A stretch of DNA of 46,740 nucleotides from Methylacidiphilales bacterium (lineage in GTDB: Bacteria; Verrucomicrobiota; Verrucomicrobiia; Methylacidiphilales; UBA1321), in contig JAMFSY010000028.1 in the NCBI GenBank assembly GCA_026225555.1, positions 1 through 46,740 on the forward strand. Direction: 5' to 3'. The notes under the pieces are model-generated. The model searched no databases, was not told the DNA's origin, and worked only from the letters and a program-made list of their open reading frames with translations. The translations under genes and the position numbers were made by a program. Positions 1-9,919 of this stretch are shown one piece after another. Numbering within the stretch: position 1 is the first letter of the stretch; every line of letters begins with the position of its first letter.

Positions 1-1674
<1,674 letters not shown>

Positions 1675-1716
1675 GCGAGTCTGTTACCGTTCCTGTTTCT
1701 CAGGAATACCTCAGAA

Positions 1717-1746
1717 GAGCCGGGCTGGAAACAGCCCGGCTTTTTT
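1717..1746 (+). terminator. Rho-independent terminator of groEL
   Basis: GCCGGGCT (1719-1726) pairs perfectly with AGCCCGGC (1733-1740) around a 6-nt loop, followed at once by six T residues (1741-1746). It lies 45 nt after the groEL stop codon and separates it from the response-regulator genes. Confidence 0.93.
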
Positions 1747-1808
1747 GTGCCTACGCGTGGGAAACGTGGGGCCGTTTGTCCCTACTTTTTACCTCAAGGA
1801 TATTCTTC

Positions 1809-1836
1809 TTGCCCAAACATTCACCGGGGATAATTT
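1809..1836 (+). promoter_or_regulatory. Promoter of the response-regulator pair (leaderless type)
   Basis: TTGCCC (1809-1814), a 16-bp spacer and TAATTT (1831-1836) are followed after 6 bp by the GTG start codon at 1843. The layout matches the other leaderless-type promoters in this window. There is no Shine-Dalgarno sequence at a usable distance, which agrees with transcription starting at or next to the GTG. Confidence 0.6.
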
Positions 1837-1842
1837 GGGCTC

Positions 1843-2223
1843 GTGCCACGGCGGATTAAAGATCAACGAATCGTTATTGTAGAGGATGACGTCTTCATCA
1901 ACGAGGCCCTCGACCTCTATTTCAAGGCCCAGAATACGGTGCTGGCTTTCAGCACGGCCGAGGAGGCCATCGCGGCGGAGTCCCAATTCGAAGGCGTGAA
2001 TGTCTTCATTATGGATTACAAGCTTCCGGGCAAGGACGGCGTGGAACTTTTCCAGCATCTGCGCGTCAATTTCCCCAAGGCCAAGTACATTCTCATTACG
2101 GGTGAAATGAATTACGACGTGGCCGAGAATACCCGCAAGCTGGGCCTCGACGCGTTGATTCTCAAGCCCTTCGATTTCGCGATTCTGGAAGACAATATTT
2201 CGATGCTTGTTTCCACCGCTTGA
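1843..2223 (+). CDS. Single-domain response regulator (CheY-like receiver), 126 aa
   Basis: The whole protein is one receiver domain with no output domain. The acidic pair is Asp15/Asp16 (VIVEDD), the phospho-acceptor is Asp58 (IMDYKLPGKDG), the switch Thr is Thr86 (LITG) and the conserved Lys is Lys108 (LKPF), so the phosphorylation site is complete. The start is GTG, 6 bp below a promoter -10 box. A second receiver gene follows 18 nt later. No kinase is adjacent; the only histidine-kinase-like gene in the window lies at 17540-18559. Partner and output are unknown. Such proteins usually act by phosphotransfer or protein binding. Confidence 0.9.
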   Translation: MPRRIKDQRIVIVEDDVFINEALDLYFKAQNTVLAFSTAEEAIAAESQFEGVNVFIMDYKLPGKDGVELFQHLRVNFPKAKYILITGEMNYDVAENTRKLGLDALILKPFDFAILEDNISMLVSTA

Positions 2224-2241
2224 TCGGGGGAAGCTCGGGTC

Positions 2242-2751
2242 GTGCCCGTTGAGTCCATGAACGCCAATCCCAACTCATCCCCGGTGGAAAAATCGCCGCA
2301 CATTGTGGTCGTCGAAGACAATGTGGAAGCTAACAATCTCCTGCGGGACTGGCTGAAGTTGCGCTTTACCGTGACCTGCTTTCTGGATGCGGAATCGACC
2401 TTGCGCATCCTGCCTGCCAGCCAGGAACGGATGGTCTTCCTGATCGATTACAACATGCCCGGCGATAACGGCATCGTGCTCAAAAAGAAGCTCGTGCCGA
2501 AATTTCCGGAGGCGAAGTATATTCTTATCAGTGGTCTCTTCGACGAGAAGCTGACGGAGGAGGCGAAAGCGGCCGGTTTTCAGGCACTCCTGCCCAAGCC
2601 CTTCGGCATGCCCGCCGTCACGCAAAAGATAGAGGAGATCCTCGGTCTCAATCAAAAGGAAAGCCTGGTTGACCTGGTCAAGCGCCAGACCCAACGGCTG
2701 CCGCTGCTTGTCCCGCTCGTCTCGTGGGGACTGGCGATGGCGGACAGTTAA
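2242..2751 (+). CDS. Second single-domain response regulator, 169 aa
   Basis: A receiver domain covers roughly residues 20-135: acidic Glu25/Asp26 (VVVEDN), phospho-acceptor Asp69 (LIDYNMPGDNG), switch Ser97 (LISG) and Lys119 (LPKPF). About 35 further C-terminal residues form no recognisable output domain. The GTG at 2242 has GGGGGAAG 8 nt upstream (2226-2233), so it is preferred over the ATG at 2257. It shares clear similarity with the preceding receiver (MDYKLPG versus IDYNMPG, YILITG versus YILISG), consistent with tandem duplication and divergence. The two are probably co-transcribed. Confidence 0.87.
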   Translation: MPVESMNANPNSSPVEKSPHIVVVEDNVEANNLLRDWLKLRFTVTCFLDAESTLRILPASQERMVFLIDYNMPGDNGIVLKKKLVPKFPEAKYILISGLFDEKLTEEAKAAGFQALLPKPFGMPAVTQKIEEILGLNQKESLVDLVKRQTQRLPLLVPLVSWGLAMADS

Positions 2752-2772
2752 AGGGCTTACTTTACGGCGCGT

Positions 2773-3030
2773 ATGGAATCTCCCGAGCTTCCTCACCGCT
2801 GTCCCAAGTGTCACGCGCTTGTGGTGGATCGTCGCTCGCCGGTTTGCACGACCTGCCGCACGGCTCTGCCAGCTGATTGGATCATGTCGCCGAAACAAGC
2901 GGCCAAGCTAAAGGCCATCGATCAGGATGCCCGCGCCTTGCACGCCACGGAAATGAATACGCTCGATTCCCGGAACGATCCGAATACGCCGCCGATCGTC
3001 CGGTTTTTAGATACGCCTTGGGGTATGTGA
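2773..3030 (+). CDS. Small zinc-ribbon protein, 85 aa, unknown function
   Basis: Two Cys-x-x-Cys knuckles, CPKC (residues 10-13) and CTTC (25-28), make a compact zinc-ribbon fold near the N-terminus. The rest is hydrophilic with no membrane segment. It follows the second response regulator by 21 nt and may share its transcript. A TACTTT box (2758-2763) lies 9 bp before the ATG, so it could also have its own leaderless promoter, although no good -35 box accompanies it. Homology of the second half is not recognised. The paired Cys motifs and position make a real gene likely. Confidence 0.62.
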   Translation: MESPELPHRCPKCHALVVDRRSPVCTTCRTALPADWIMSPKQAAKLKAIDQDARALHATEMNTLDSRNDPNTPPIVRFLDTPWGM

Positions 3031-3084
3031 TCCATCGGGCGTGGCCGGGCTAGAGCGATTTCCAGTAAAGAACCCCGGAGCAAG

Positions 3085-3268
3085 CTCCGAGGCATTCCGT
3101 GGTAGCCGCCGGACCTGCGGTCGGCAGTAGTTGAGGTGGTCTCTACGCGCCCGCCGTCGGGCCTGAGGTAGCCGCCGCACGCCGTGCGGCGGAGGAGAGA
3201 AGAAAAAGCTCCCACGCTACGCTCCTTCTTTGAAAAGACACCACCGCACGGCGTGCGGCGGCTACCAC
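3085..3268. repeat. Intergenic region with nested palindromic repeats
   Basis: No gene is seen between 3031 and 3320. The arm at 3167-3188, starting GGTAGCCGCCGCACG, recurs inverted at 3244-3266, ending GCGGCGGCTACC. Each arm is itself palindromic (CCGCAC-GCC-GTGCGG). A related, imperfect copy (GTGGTAGCCGCCGGACC) lies near 3100. The region sits between convergent genes (zinc-ribbon + and radical SAM -), so it can form large hairpins at the 3' ends of both transcripts. It resembles REP-type elements and has no coding potential. Confidence 0.6.
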
Positions 3269-3320
3269 CCGAGCCGAAGCGAGCGTCGGGAAATTAGATC
3301 CAATGAGATTGAGAAACGGT

Positions 3321-4979
3321 CTAAGCCGCCAGCGACTCGGCCTCGCGGTCCTCTTCCACCCGGCGGATCGAGTAATTGGAGGACTGCATCTTGCCCTGCG
3401 TGCATTCACGGGCGTAGGTGATGAGATGGTGCGCCACCATGGCCACCTGGAACATCGTCTCAACATTGCCCTGCTTCAGCTCGGTCCAGGCCATGTTCCA
3501 GAATTCGCGGCGGTAGTCGCTGCAGATTCCCACCCGCCAGATAATGCGCCGGAAGATGCCGAGGGCGCGGGTGATGTTGTACCAGGTCGCTTGCTTAAGG
3601 GGGTTCTTGGGCTTGATCCGGTTCGGGTAAGTGTGCCTCGCGTTATAGGCGTAGCGCTTGTAGAGATTCTCCGGGCCGAAGACGTTACCGATGACCCGTT
3701 GCCAGTTCCGCACCACGGTCTCGTAGGGTTGCAGGAAAACGATGTTGGAATCGCGATTCTCGGCGTCGTGCAGCACGCGGTTGTCCTTCTCCAGCCGGGT
3801 GTAGAGTGCGGTATTGGGCAGCGCGTAAAGGATGTTCACCGTCATGATCGGGATGTTGGAAACTTCCGCGAAATCGATCAGGGCCTGGGGCGTTTCGTCG
3901 GTGTCGGTGTCGAGGCCCATGATGATGCCGGAGGCCGCCTCGATGCCGTATTTGTTCACCGTCTGGATCGCCTCCAGGATCGGCATGCGCATGTTCTGCC
4001 CCTTCTTCATGGCCTTGAGCGCCTTGGGATCGGGCGTCTCGATGCCGAAGAAGCAATTCGTGAAGAAGGCCTGCTGCATCTTCTCGAGGATTCGCGTATG
4101 GCCGGCCATGTTCAGCGTCGCCTCGCAGGCGAGCCGCACCTGGCAATCGCGGCGCTTCTGCCACTCGATCAACGCATCGAGCAGGCTCTCCGCCGCCTTG
4201 GGATTGCCGATAAAATTATCATCGACGAAGTAGACCGAGACGCAGCCGCCGTCGGCGAGCAGGTCGAGCTCCCGCACCACCTGCTCCGGCGATTTCAGGC
4301 GCGGGTTGCGGCCGTAGAGGGAGGGGATATCGCAGAACTCGCAGGTGTAGGGACAGCCGCTGGAAAACTGGACGGAGCCGAGCAGATAATCGCGGATATT
4401 GATGCGATCGTAGGCGGGCGTGGGAAAGTCGGACATGGGCAGCCGCTCCACCGTCCGGAAGATGATCTGCTTTTCCGGGCGCTCGACAGTCTCGTCGAGA
4501 TGCTGGAACAAGCGCAGGGTCGCATCGCCCGCTTCACCGCAATGGAGCAGGTCGACATCGGGGTAGTAATCGGGCGCAGAGGAAACCGACGGTCCGCCGA
4601 GGGCGACGACCTTCCCGGCATCGTGGGCGCGGCGGGTCAGGTCATGGATGCGCTGCCGCTGGATATGCATCCCGGAAACGAAGACAACGTCAGCCCAGGC
4701 GAATTCCTCCGGCGTTACGCGCTGGATGTTTTCATCGACGAATTTGATCTCCCATTCGTCGGGAATAAGCGCACTGATGACCAGGATGCCCTGCGGGGGC
4801 ATGAAGCCCTTGACGTCGCCCATGAGGGGAAAGGCGTGGTTGAAGGTGCCAAAGCTGTAGCTGTAGCGGGGAAAGGCGAGCAGGACGCGGCGCTTGTTCC
4901 GGGGCTTGAAGTCGCGCAAGGGCACGGACCCTGGAGTTTCCGGCGCGGATTCGGGATAGGTCGAAGGTTCGAGCGTCAT
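3321..4979 (-). CDS. B12-binding radical SAM protein, DUF4070 type, 552 aa
   Basis: A cobalamin-binding-like Rossmann domain (about residues 30-165) is followed by a radical SAM barrel with the cluster motif C209-x3-C213-x2-C216 in SSGCPYTCEFC, then the conserved FVDDNFIGN stretch. The C-terminal third resembles the DUF4070 region found in hopanoid C-2 methylase (HpnP) and relatives. The classical DxHxxG cobalamin motif is not evident, as in other members of this subgroup. Many family members methylate unactivated carbons in lipids, but the substrate here cannot be told from sequence. The gene is single, divergent from uvrC. A TATTCC box lies 9 bp before its ATG with only a weak -35. Confidence 0.88.
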   Translation of the reverse strand: MTLEPSTYPESAPETPGSVPLRDFKPRNKRRVLLAFPRYSYSFGTFNHAFPLMGDVKGFMPPQGILVISALIPDEWEIKFVDENIQRVTPEEFAWADVVFVSGMHIQRQRIHDLTRRAHDAGKVVALGGPSVSSAPDYYPDVDLLHCGEAGDATLRLFQHLDETVERPEKQIIFRTVERLPMSDFPTPAYDRINIRDYLLGSVQFSSGCPYTCEFCDIPSLYGRNPRLKSPEQVVRELDLLADGGCVSVYFVDDNFIGNPKAAESLLDALIEWQKRRDCQVRLACEATLNMAGHTRILEKMQQAFFTNCFFGIETPDPKALKAMKKGQNMRMPILEAIQTVNKYGIEAASGIIMGLDTDTDETPQALIDFAEVSNIPIMTVNILYALPNTALYTRLEKDNRVLHDAENRDSNIVFLQPYETVVRNWQRVIGNVFGPENLYKRYAYNARHTYPNRIKPKNPLKQATWYNITRALGIFRRIIWRVGICSDYRREFWNMAWTELKQGNVETMFQVAMVAHHLITYARECTQGKMQSSNYSIRRVEEDREAESLAA

Positions 4980-5093
4980 GGATACTCAGGAATACCACAG
5001 AACGGATGGGGAAGCGAAGATGAAAGCATTCCGTCCTATTCATCCTCGCGAAAGCTTTAGCTTTGAGGGATGCGGCATGACGAGCCGCCTCCT

Positions 5094-5121
5094 TTGTGGC
5101 ATATTGGCTGGATGGTAGCAG
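5094..5121 (+). promoter_or_regulatory. uvrC promoter
   Basis: TTGTGG (5094-5099), 16 bp, TAGCAG (5116-5121). It overlaps earlier in-frame ATGs (5070, 5112), which argues that uvrC translation starts at 5136, 14 bp below the -10 box. Confidence 0.5.
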
Positions 5122-5135
5122 AACGTCCGGATGTC

Positions 5136-6692
5136 ATGCCCAAGGTGCGGGATTTACCGCACAAGCCCGGGGTCTACCTGTTCAAGGATCGCTTTAACCG
5201 CGTGATTTATGTCGGAAAGGCGCGCGACCTTTCCAAGCGGGTCAGCCAATATTTTCACCCGGCGCGCCAATCGCGAGCCGACCGCAAGACCCAGGCCTTG
5301 CTGGAAAGCGTGTGGGACCTGGAAGTCTTCACGGTCAAGAGCGAGCCGGAATCGTTGCTGCTCGAGGGCAAGTTGATCAAGGAATACCGGCCCCGCTACA
5401 ACATCAGTTTTCGCGACGACAAGCGGTTCCTGCTGGTGAAAGTCAACCTCAACGATCCGTTCCCCCGTTTCCAGCTCACACGCATGAAACAGGATCTGGA
5501 TGGATGCCGCTATTTCGGTCCCTTCGCGCACGCGGGCTCGCTTCGAAAAACGCTGAGCCTGATCCGGCGTAAGTTTAATCTCCACACCTGTCGGTCGGCC
5601 ATTCCCAACGAGAACGATTTCCGGCATTGCTTCCAGCATGTGATCAAAAACTGCTCCGCGCCCTGCGTGAACAAGATCACCCGGGCTGCGTATCTCGCCC
5701 GGGTCAAGGAAGCGTGCGACTTTCTCGATGGTGCGTCCCGCCAGATGATGACCGATCTGCGGAAGCAAATGGAAGACGCGGCCCAGAAGCTCGATTTCGA
5801 ACGGGCGGCGGAACTGCGCAACCTGCTCGACGATCTCAAGCGCACCACCCGGCCCACCAAGCGTTTCGCCCGGCAGTTCGACACGACGGTAAAGCCGAAT
5901 GACGATATGCTGGCGCTCCAGGCCGCGCTGGAGCTGGCGGAGCCGCCGAACATCATCGAGTGCTTCGATATCTCCAATATCTCCACGACGCACAAAGTCG
6001 CCTCGATGGTCTGCTTTCGGGGTGGTAAGCCCGACCGGGAGAACTACCGGCGCTACCGGATCAAGACGGTCGAGGGGCAGGACGATTTCGCCAGCATGGC
6101 CGAGGTGGTGCGGCGTCGCTATTCGCGGGTGTTGAATGACGGCATCCGCAAGCCCAGCCTGATCGTGGTGGATGGCGGCAAGGGGCAGTTGAGCAGTGCC
6201 CGCCGCGAGTTGAAAACGCTCGGGCTGGAAGACCTGCCCATCATCGGTCTGGCCAAGGAGCGCGAAGAGATTTTCCGGCCGGGAATCAGCGAGCCCCTGG
6301 TTATCGACCACTCGTCCGGAGCGATCCGGCTATTGCAACGCATTCGGGATGAGGCGCACCGGTTTGCCAACGGTTACCATCAACTCCTGATGAAGCAGCG
6401 CATGAACGAAAGCATTCTCGATGAGGTTCCCGGCGTGAGCGAAAACCGGAAGCGGCTTTTACTCCGGCATTTCAATTCCATCGAGCGTCTGCGTAACGCC
6501 ACGGCGGAGGAAATTTGCGAGATCGAAGGCATCGGACCCAAGCTCGCGGAAACGCTGGTTGATTTCTTCGCGAAGTTAAAGCGCCGGGGTTCTTCCGTGG
6601 AGGAAATTCCTGAGGAAGCGGACGGCTTGGAGCCGGGGCCCCATGAAACGGAAGACGGCGTGGTTACCTACCAGTTGAAGCCCGCACCGTAA
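5136..6692 (+). CDS. uvrC: Excinuclease ABC subunit UvrC, 518 aa
   Basis: UvrC makes both incisions in nucleotide excision repair after UvrA/UvrB damage recognition. The N-terminal GIY-YIG nuclease reads LPHKPGVYLFKD then VIYVGKA. A UVR motif (LDFERAAELRNLLDDLK) binds UvrB. The RNase H-like C-terminal nuclease includes ECFDISNIS and VVDGGKGQLSSA. Tandem helix-hairpin-helix motifs (VPGVSENRKRLLL, IEGIGPKLAETLV) end the protein. The start at 5136 (MPKVRDLPHKPGVY) fits family N-termini and the upstream promoter; the frame is open back to 5070. It is somewhat shorter than the roughly 610 aa of E. coli UvrC, but all domains are present. Confidence 0.96.
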   Translation: MPKVRDLPHKPGVYLFKDRFNRVIYVGKARDLSKRVSQYFHPARQSRADRKTQALLESVWDLEVFTVKSEPESLLLEGKLIKEYRPRYNISFRDDKRFLLVKVNLNDPFPRFQLTRMKQDLDGCRYFGPFAHAGSLRKTLSLIRRKFNLHTCRSAIPNENDFRHCFQHVIKNCSAPCVNKITRAAYLARVKEACDFLDGASRQMMTDLRKQMEDAAQKLDFERAAELRNLLDDLKRTTRPTKRFARQFDTTVKPNDDMLALQAALELAEPPNIIECFDISNISTTHKVASMVCFRGGKPDRENYRRYRIKTVEGQDDFASMAEVVRRRYSRVLNDGIRKPSLIVVDGGKGQLSSARRELKTLGLEDLPIIGLAKEREEIFRPGISEPLVIDHSSGAIRLLQRIRDEAHRFANGYHQLLMKQRMNESILDEVPGVSENRKRLLLRHFNSIERLRNATAEEICEIEGIGPKLAETLVDFFAKLKRRGSSVEEIPEEADGLEPGPHETEDGVVTYQLKPAP

Positions 6693-6715
6693 CCGGGCGC
6701 ACGCATCGGGACGCC

Positions 6716-7627
6716 ATGACAAATACTTCCACTCAACATCCGTGGACCGCTCCGGATGGCTCGACCTTTTCGTATTCCCTTTGGCGCGCCGATCTTCCGG
6801 CCGGTGAAAAGCCGCGGGCCGTGATGATCGCGGTGCACGGATTAAGCGGTGCGGCGCTCGATTACGAACCGCTGGGCAGTCATTTGGCCAGGCATGGCGT
6901 GGCGACGATGGCCCTCGAGTTGCGCGGGCAGGGGAATGACCCCGAGGCGAAGCGACGCGGCGACCTGAAGCGGCTCGACGATTGGTTCGCCGATCTCCAT
7001 GCCTTTTTCGCCCTGGTGCGGGAGAGCTATCCCGACGTGGCTATTTATAGTTATGGCGAAAGCATGGGCGCGGCGATCCTCACTCGCTTCCTGGCCCAGG
7101 CCGGGCCGATCGACCAGCCGGCTGGCTTGATCCTCGCCTCTCCGGTGGTTGCGCTGCCGGGACGCCCGACCTGGTGGCAGGAAAAGATCTTCCAGTTTCT
7201 TCTGTTCGTTCGTCCCGCCTACCGCGTCGATGTCCGCAAATGGGGCAGGAAGAGAAACGACCCGCCCAAGTATGTGACCCGCGATGAGGCGCATCGGAAA
7301 TGGTTCGAGACCGCCTCGCACAAACTGGATCGCTACACGATCCGTTTTTTCAAGTGCCTCTTCGATTTGATCCAGGGCTGCTTCGCGGCGGCCTCTCGGG
7401 TACGCGTGCCCGTTCTGGTGATCTACGCCGCCCATGATGTCTTCATTCCTGCGGCAAAGGTGGAGGAATTCTTCGCGCAGCTCGGCAGCCTCGACAAAGA
7501 ACGGGTTTTCTTTCCGGAGTCGTACCATTTGCTGTTGCATGATCACGACAAGGCGGTGGCCCTGGCTCGGATCGAGGAATGGCTCCTAGCCCGTTTGGGA
7601 GCAAAGAATCCGGCTTTGGCCAAGTAG
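6716..7627 (+). CDS. Alpha/beta hydrolase, monoacylglycerol lipase-like, 303 aa
   Basis: This is a serine hydrolase of the lysophospholipase/monoacylglycerol lipase type. The oxyanion motif HGLSG is at residues 41-45, the nucleophile elbow is GESMG with Ser116, and the likely acid and base are Asp241 (YAAHDVFIP) and His271 (SYHLLLHD). No signal peptide is seen, so it should be cytosolic or membrane-associated by its cap. It starts 23 nt after uvrC and is probably co-transcribed with it. The natural ester substrate is not predictable. Confidence 0.9.
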   Translation: MTNTSTQHPWTAPDGSTFSYSLWRADLPAGEKPRAVMIAVHGLSGAALDYEPLGSHLARHGVATMALELRGQGNDPEAKRRGDLKRLDDWFADLHAFFALVRESYPDVAIYSYGESMGAAILTRFLAQAGPIDQPAGLILASPVVALPGRPTWWQEKIFQFLLFVRPAYRVDVRKWGRKRNDPPKYVTRDEAHRKWFETASHKLDRYTIRFFKCLFDLIQGCFAAASRVRVPVLVIYAAHDVFIPAAKVEEFFAQLGSLDKERVFFPESYHLLLHDHDKAVALARIEEWLLARLGAKNPALAK

Positions 7628-7729
7628 CGAACGCCGCATAGTTCTTGCCAGCACCGGGGAAGGAGGGATAAAGAATTGAATGCAATTTTTGTGTCCGCAA
7701 GAGCTACATGGCAAGGAACAGTCTTTTAA

Positions 7730-9379
7730 GTGAAAAATATTTCCTTTGGCCTGCGCTTCGCGGCCCGTCTAATCCTGGGCTTTGCGGTTTTGGCCCCTCT
7801 TTTCCTCTCGGCGGATTCCACTTCACCATCCTTGGTGAATTTCAACATCGAGAACTCTCCTTACGTGGATAATCCCTGGGGCGGAGTGAACAGTTATACG
7901 GGCGAACTGAAGGTGATTATAGGCCAGGAACTGCAGGTCAGCGACAGCGGCACCGTGGTTGAGGTCAACTTTAGTCCAAGTGTGGCCGTGGGTGATTTAA
8001 ACGGGGATGGCCTGCCTGATTTGGTCGTAGCCGATACCCGTGGGTTTATCTGGTTTTATCCGAACAGCGGCACCAAGACGAACGCGGTCTTTACCCACGG
8101 AGAGGTGATGCCCATCTGGTTCGGCAAGGATGGGGAGCATAACGATGTGGCGCCCCGCATCCAGTTGACCGATTTCAACGGCGATGGGAAACTGGATCTC
8201 GTGGTGGGGACGTTCGATGGCAGTCTCTACATGCTGCCGAATATCGGCGCGCCCACCCAGCCGGTTTTTCGCCAGCCCCAGAATCTTGACGATATCGATA
8301 TCGCGACCCGCTCCCAAGGGGTGCTCTGGTGCAATTTTCTCGCACCCTGTCTTTATGATTGGAGCGGCAAAGGTCTGCTCGACCTGATCATGGGTGAGGG
8401 CACTTATTCCGCCAACAGCATCTATTTGCTTCATAATATGGGAAGCAATAGCCGCCCTATTTTCAACGAGACGCACACGGTCAAACTGATTCCAGGAATG
8501 GGTCGCGAACACCTGACGCCCCGGGTGATCGATTGGAACGGGGACGGCAAGCCCGATGTCCTCTGTGGTGAGCGCGCCGGTTATCTCGACCTTTTTCTCA
8601 ATACGACGGTCGATCCTTCCGGTCCGGCCACTTTTTCCGAAAGCCATCTCCGAGTCGGAAACCAGGAACAATTCGGGCAACTGACCTCGGTGAATGTGGT
8701 GGATCTTAACGACAACAAACTGCCCAACCTCGTCATCAGCAGCACCGATGGGCGCATGCTTTACGCGACGAATACGGGCACACCCGGAAAGCCGTTATTT
8801 GCCACCGCCCCGGTGGCTTTGAAGGGCAAGAATCCCTATCCAAAGATTTACCTTCCCACGGACTGGATTTTGGGGACGCCATATGGCAATTCCTATGAAT
8901 TGTTGGTGGCCACTTCGGCGGATGTTGAGCCTGGCTTTACCCCGCCGGCGGACCATAAGGGAAAGTTCGCCCTGCGCGCTTATGTGATGAATTTCCAGAA
9001 TACCTGGTTCAAGAACCGTTTTTTTGTCGATCCCTCCAAGGAGACATCTTCGAACCAGCATTCGATCATTTATCGATACAACGTTCCGATTCAGGCGGGC
9101 ACCCGGTATGAATTGAATTTCAATGTGAAAACCGATGGTGATATTGAAAGCCCCTACTTTTACATGTACGTCCAGCAGAGGGTGGCCAAGGGAATGGCCT
9201 CCGTTAACATCAACAAGCCGTTCGGCACCTCCGGTTCATGGTCGCACGTCTCGGAGATCATTTCCTGGGAGTCCCAGAGTAAGCAGCAAAAGGATGTAGG
9301 TTCCATGAAGATGAGTTTCCGCTGGGCTGGAACGGGCTCTTTCTATATCGACGACGTTTCCATCCGGAAAGCCGAATAG
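7730..9379 (+). CDS. Secreted FG-GAP/VCBS repeat (beta-propeller) protein, 549 aa
   Basis: A signal peptide (basic start, then LILGFAVLAPLFLSA) leads into at least four Asp-rich propeller blades: VGDLNGDGLPDLVVAD, LTDFNGDGKLDLVVG, VIDWNGDGKPDVLCG and a degenerate VVDLNDNKLPNLVIS. The D-x-N-G-D-G loops are typical calcium-binding FG-GAP/VCBS repeats. The last 150 residues look like a beta-sandwich carbohydrate-binding-type module (FYIDDVSIRKAE ending). The start is GTG with AAGGA about 12 nt upstream. Role is probably adhesion or polymer binding at the surface; no catalytic residues are evident. Confidence 0.85.
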   Translation: MKNISFGLRFAARLILGFAVLAPLFLSADSTSPSLVNFNIENSPYVDNPWGGVNSYTGELKVIIGQELQVSDSGTVVEVNFSPSVAVGDLNGDGLPDLVVADTRGFIWFYPNSGTKTNAVFTHGEVMPIWFGKDGEHNDVAPRIQLTDFNGDGKLDLVVGTFDGSLYMLPNIGAPTQPVFRQPQNLDDIDIATRSQGVLWCNFLAPCLYDWSGKGLLDLIMGEGTYSANSIYLLHNMGSNSRPIFNETHTVKLIPGMGREHLTPRVIDWNGDGKPDVLCGERAGYLDLFLNTTVDPSGPATFSESHLRVGNQEQFGQLTSVNVVDLNDNKLPNLVISSTDGRMLYATNTGTPGKPLFATAPVALKGKNPYPKIYLPTDWILGTPYGNSYELLVATSADVEPGFTPPADHKGKFALRAYVMNFQNTWFKNRFFVDPSKETSSNQHSIIYRYNVPIQAGTRYELNFNVKTDGDIESPYFYMYVQQRVAKGMASVNINKPFGTSGSWSHVSEIISWESQSKQQKDVGSMKMSFRWAGTGSFYIDDVSIRKAE

Positions 9380-9461
9380 GGATCGAGAACGAGTCGGCTG
9401 GAAAGCGATTTTGAGCCTTTCCCGAGAGTTAATCCTTCCATACGGCCTAGGGGTATAAGCT

Positions 9462-9508
9462 GGCAAATGCCTAGTCCATTTGCCCGGCTGAGACAAAGCA
9501 CTTAGCTT
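9462..9508 (+). promoter_or_regulatory. Promoter with overlapping inverted repeat for the lipoprotein gene
   Basis: TTGCCC (9480-9485), 17 bp, TAGCTT (9503-9508), then 5 bp to the ATG at 9514. The -35 box lies in the right arm of a perfect 8-bp inverted repeat, GGCAAATG (9462-9469) and CATTTGCC (9477-9484). Because the repeat covers the -35 box it may be an operator. Confidence 0.5.
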
Positions 9509-9513
9509 TTCTT

Positions 9514-9897
9514 ATGAAGGCACGAAATTTATTAGTTCTGCTGCTTCCGGCCCTCTTGCTCACGGGTTGCGCCGTGGGGGTCGGACCCGGTTATGGTTAT
9601 GGATATGGATACGGATATGATGATAGCGATTACTATGGGTATCCCGGCTACTACGATGGCATATACGTTGGCGGAGGCGGATATTATCGTGGTGGCTATT
9701 ATCATCATCACGGTGGCTACAGTCATTACCATGGCGGCGCTTCGCGTGGAGGCTTTTCCGGTGGCGGCCGCGGCGGCAGTTTTCATAGCGCGGCAATTGG
9801 TGGTGGTCACGTCGGCGGCGGCGGCCATGTAGGTGGCGGTGGCGGACACGCGGGCGGCGGAGGGGGCGGACATGGCGGCGGCGGCGGACATCGTTAA
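9514..9897 (+). CDS. Gly/Tyr/His-rich lipoprotein, 127 aa
   Basis: The lipobox LLTGC (cleavage before Cys19) follows a hydrophobic signal sequence, so the protein should be lipid-anchored in a membrane. The mature part is low complexity: alternating Gly-Tyr dipeptides, a Tyr/His block (YHHHGGYSHYHGG), then Gly-rich blocks punctuated by His. Such composition suggests an unstructured, possibly metal-binding or surface-coating protein, but no family can be named. A leaderless-type promoter lies directly upstream. The neighbouring minus-strand TPM protein also ends in a Gly-rich tail, which is only compositional similarity. Confidence 0.72.
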   Translation: MKARNLLVLLLPALLLTGCAVGVGPGYGYGYGYGYDDSDYYGYPGYYDGIYVGGGGYYRGGYYHHHGGYSHYHGGASRGGFSGGGRGGSFHSAAIGGGHVGGGGHVGGGGGHAGGGGGGHGGGGGHR

Positions 9898-9919
9898 GCC
9901 GCCCGACTGCCTGGCCGGT

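Noticed and set aside
3303..5060. 585-residue open frame on the plus strand over the radical SAM gene
   Set aside because: The minus strand encodes a complete radical SAM enzyme with its Cys motif; the plus frame has no recognisable domain.
9532..9891. 119-residue frame antisense to the lipoprotein
   Set aside because: A by-product of the repetitive GGY/GGH codons; no start signal or domain.
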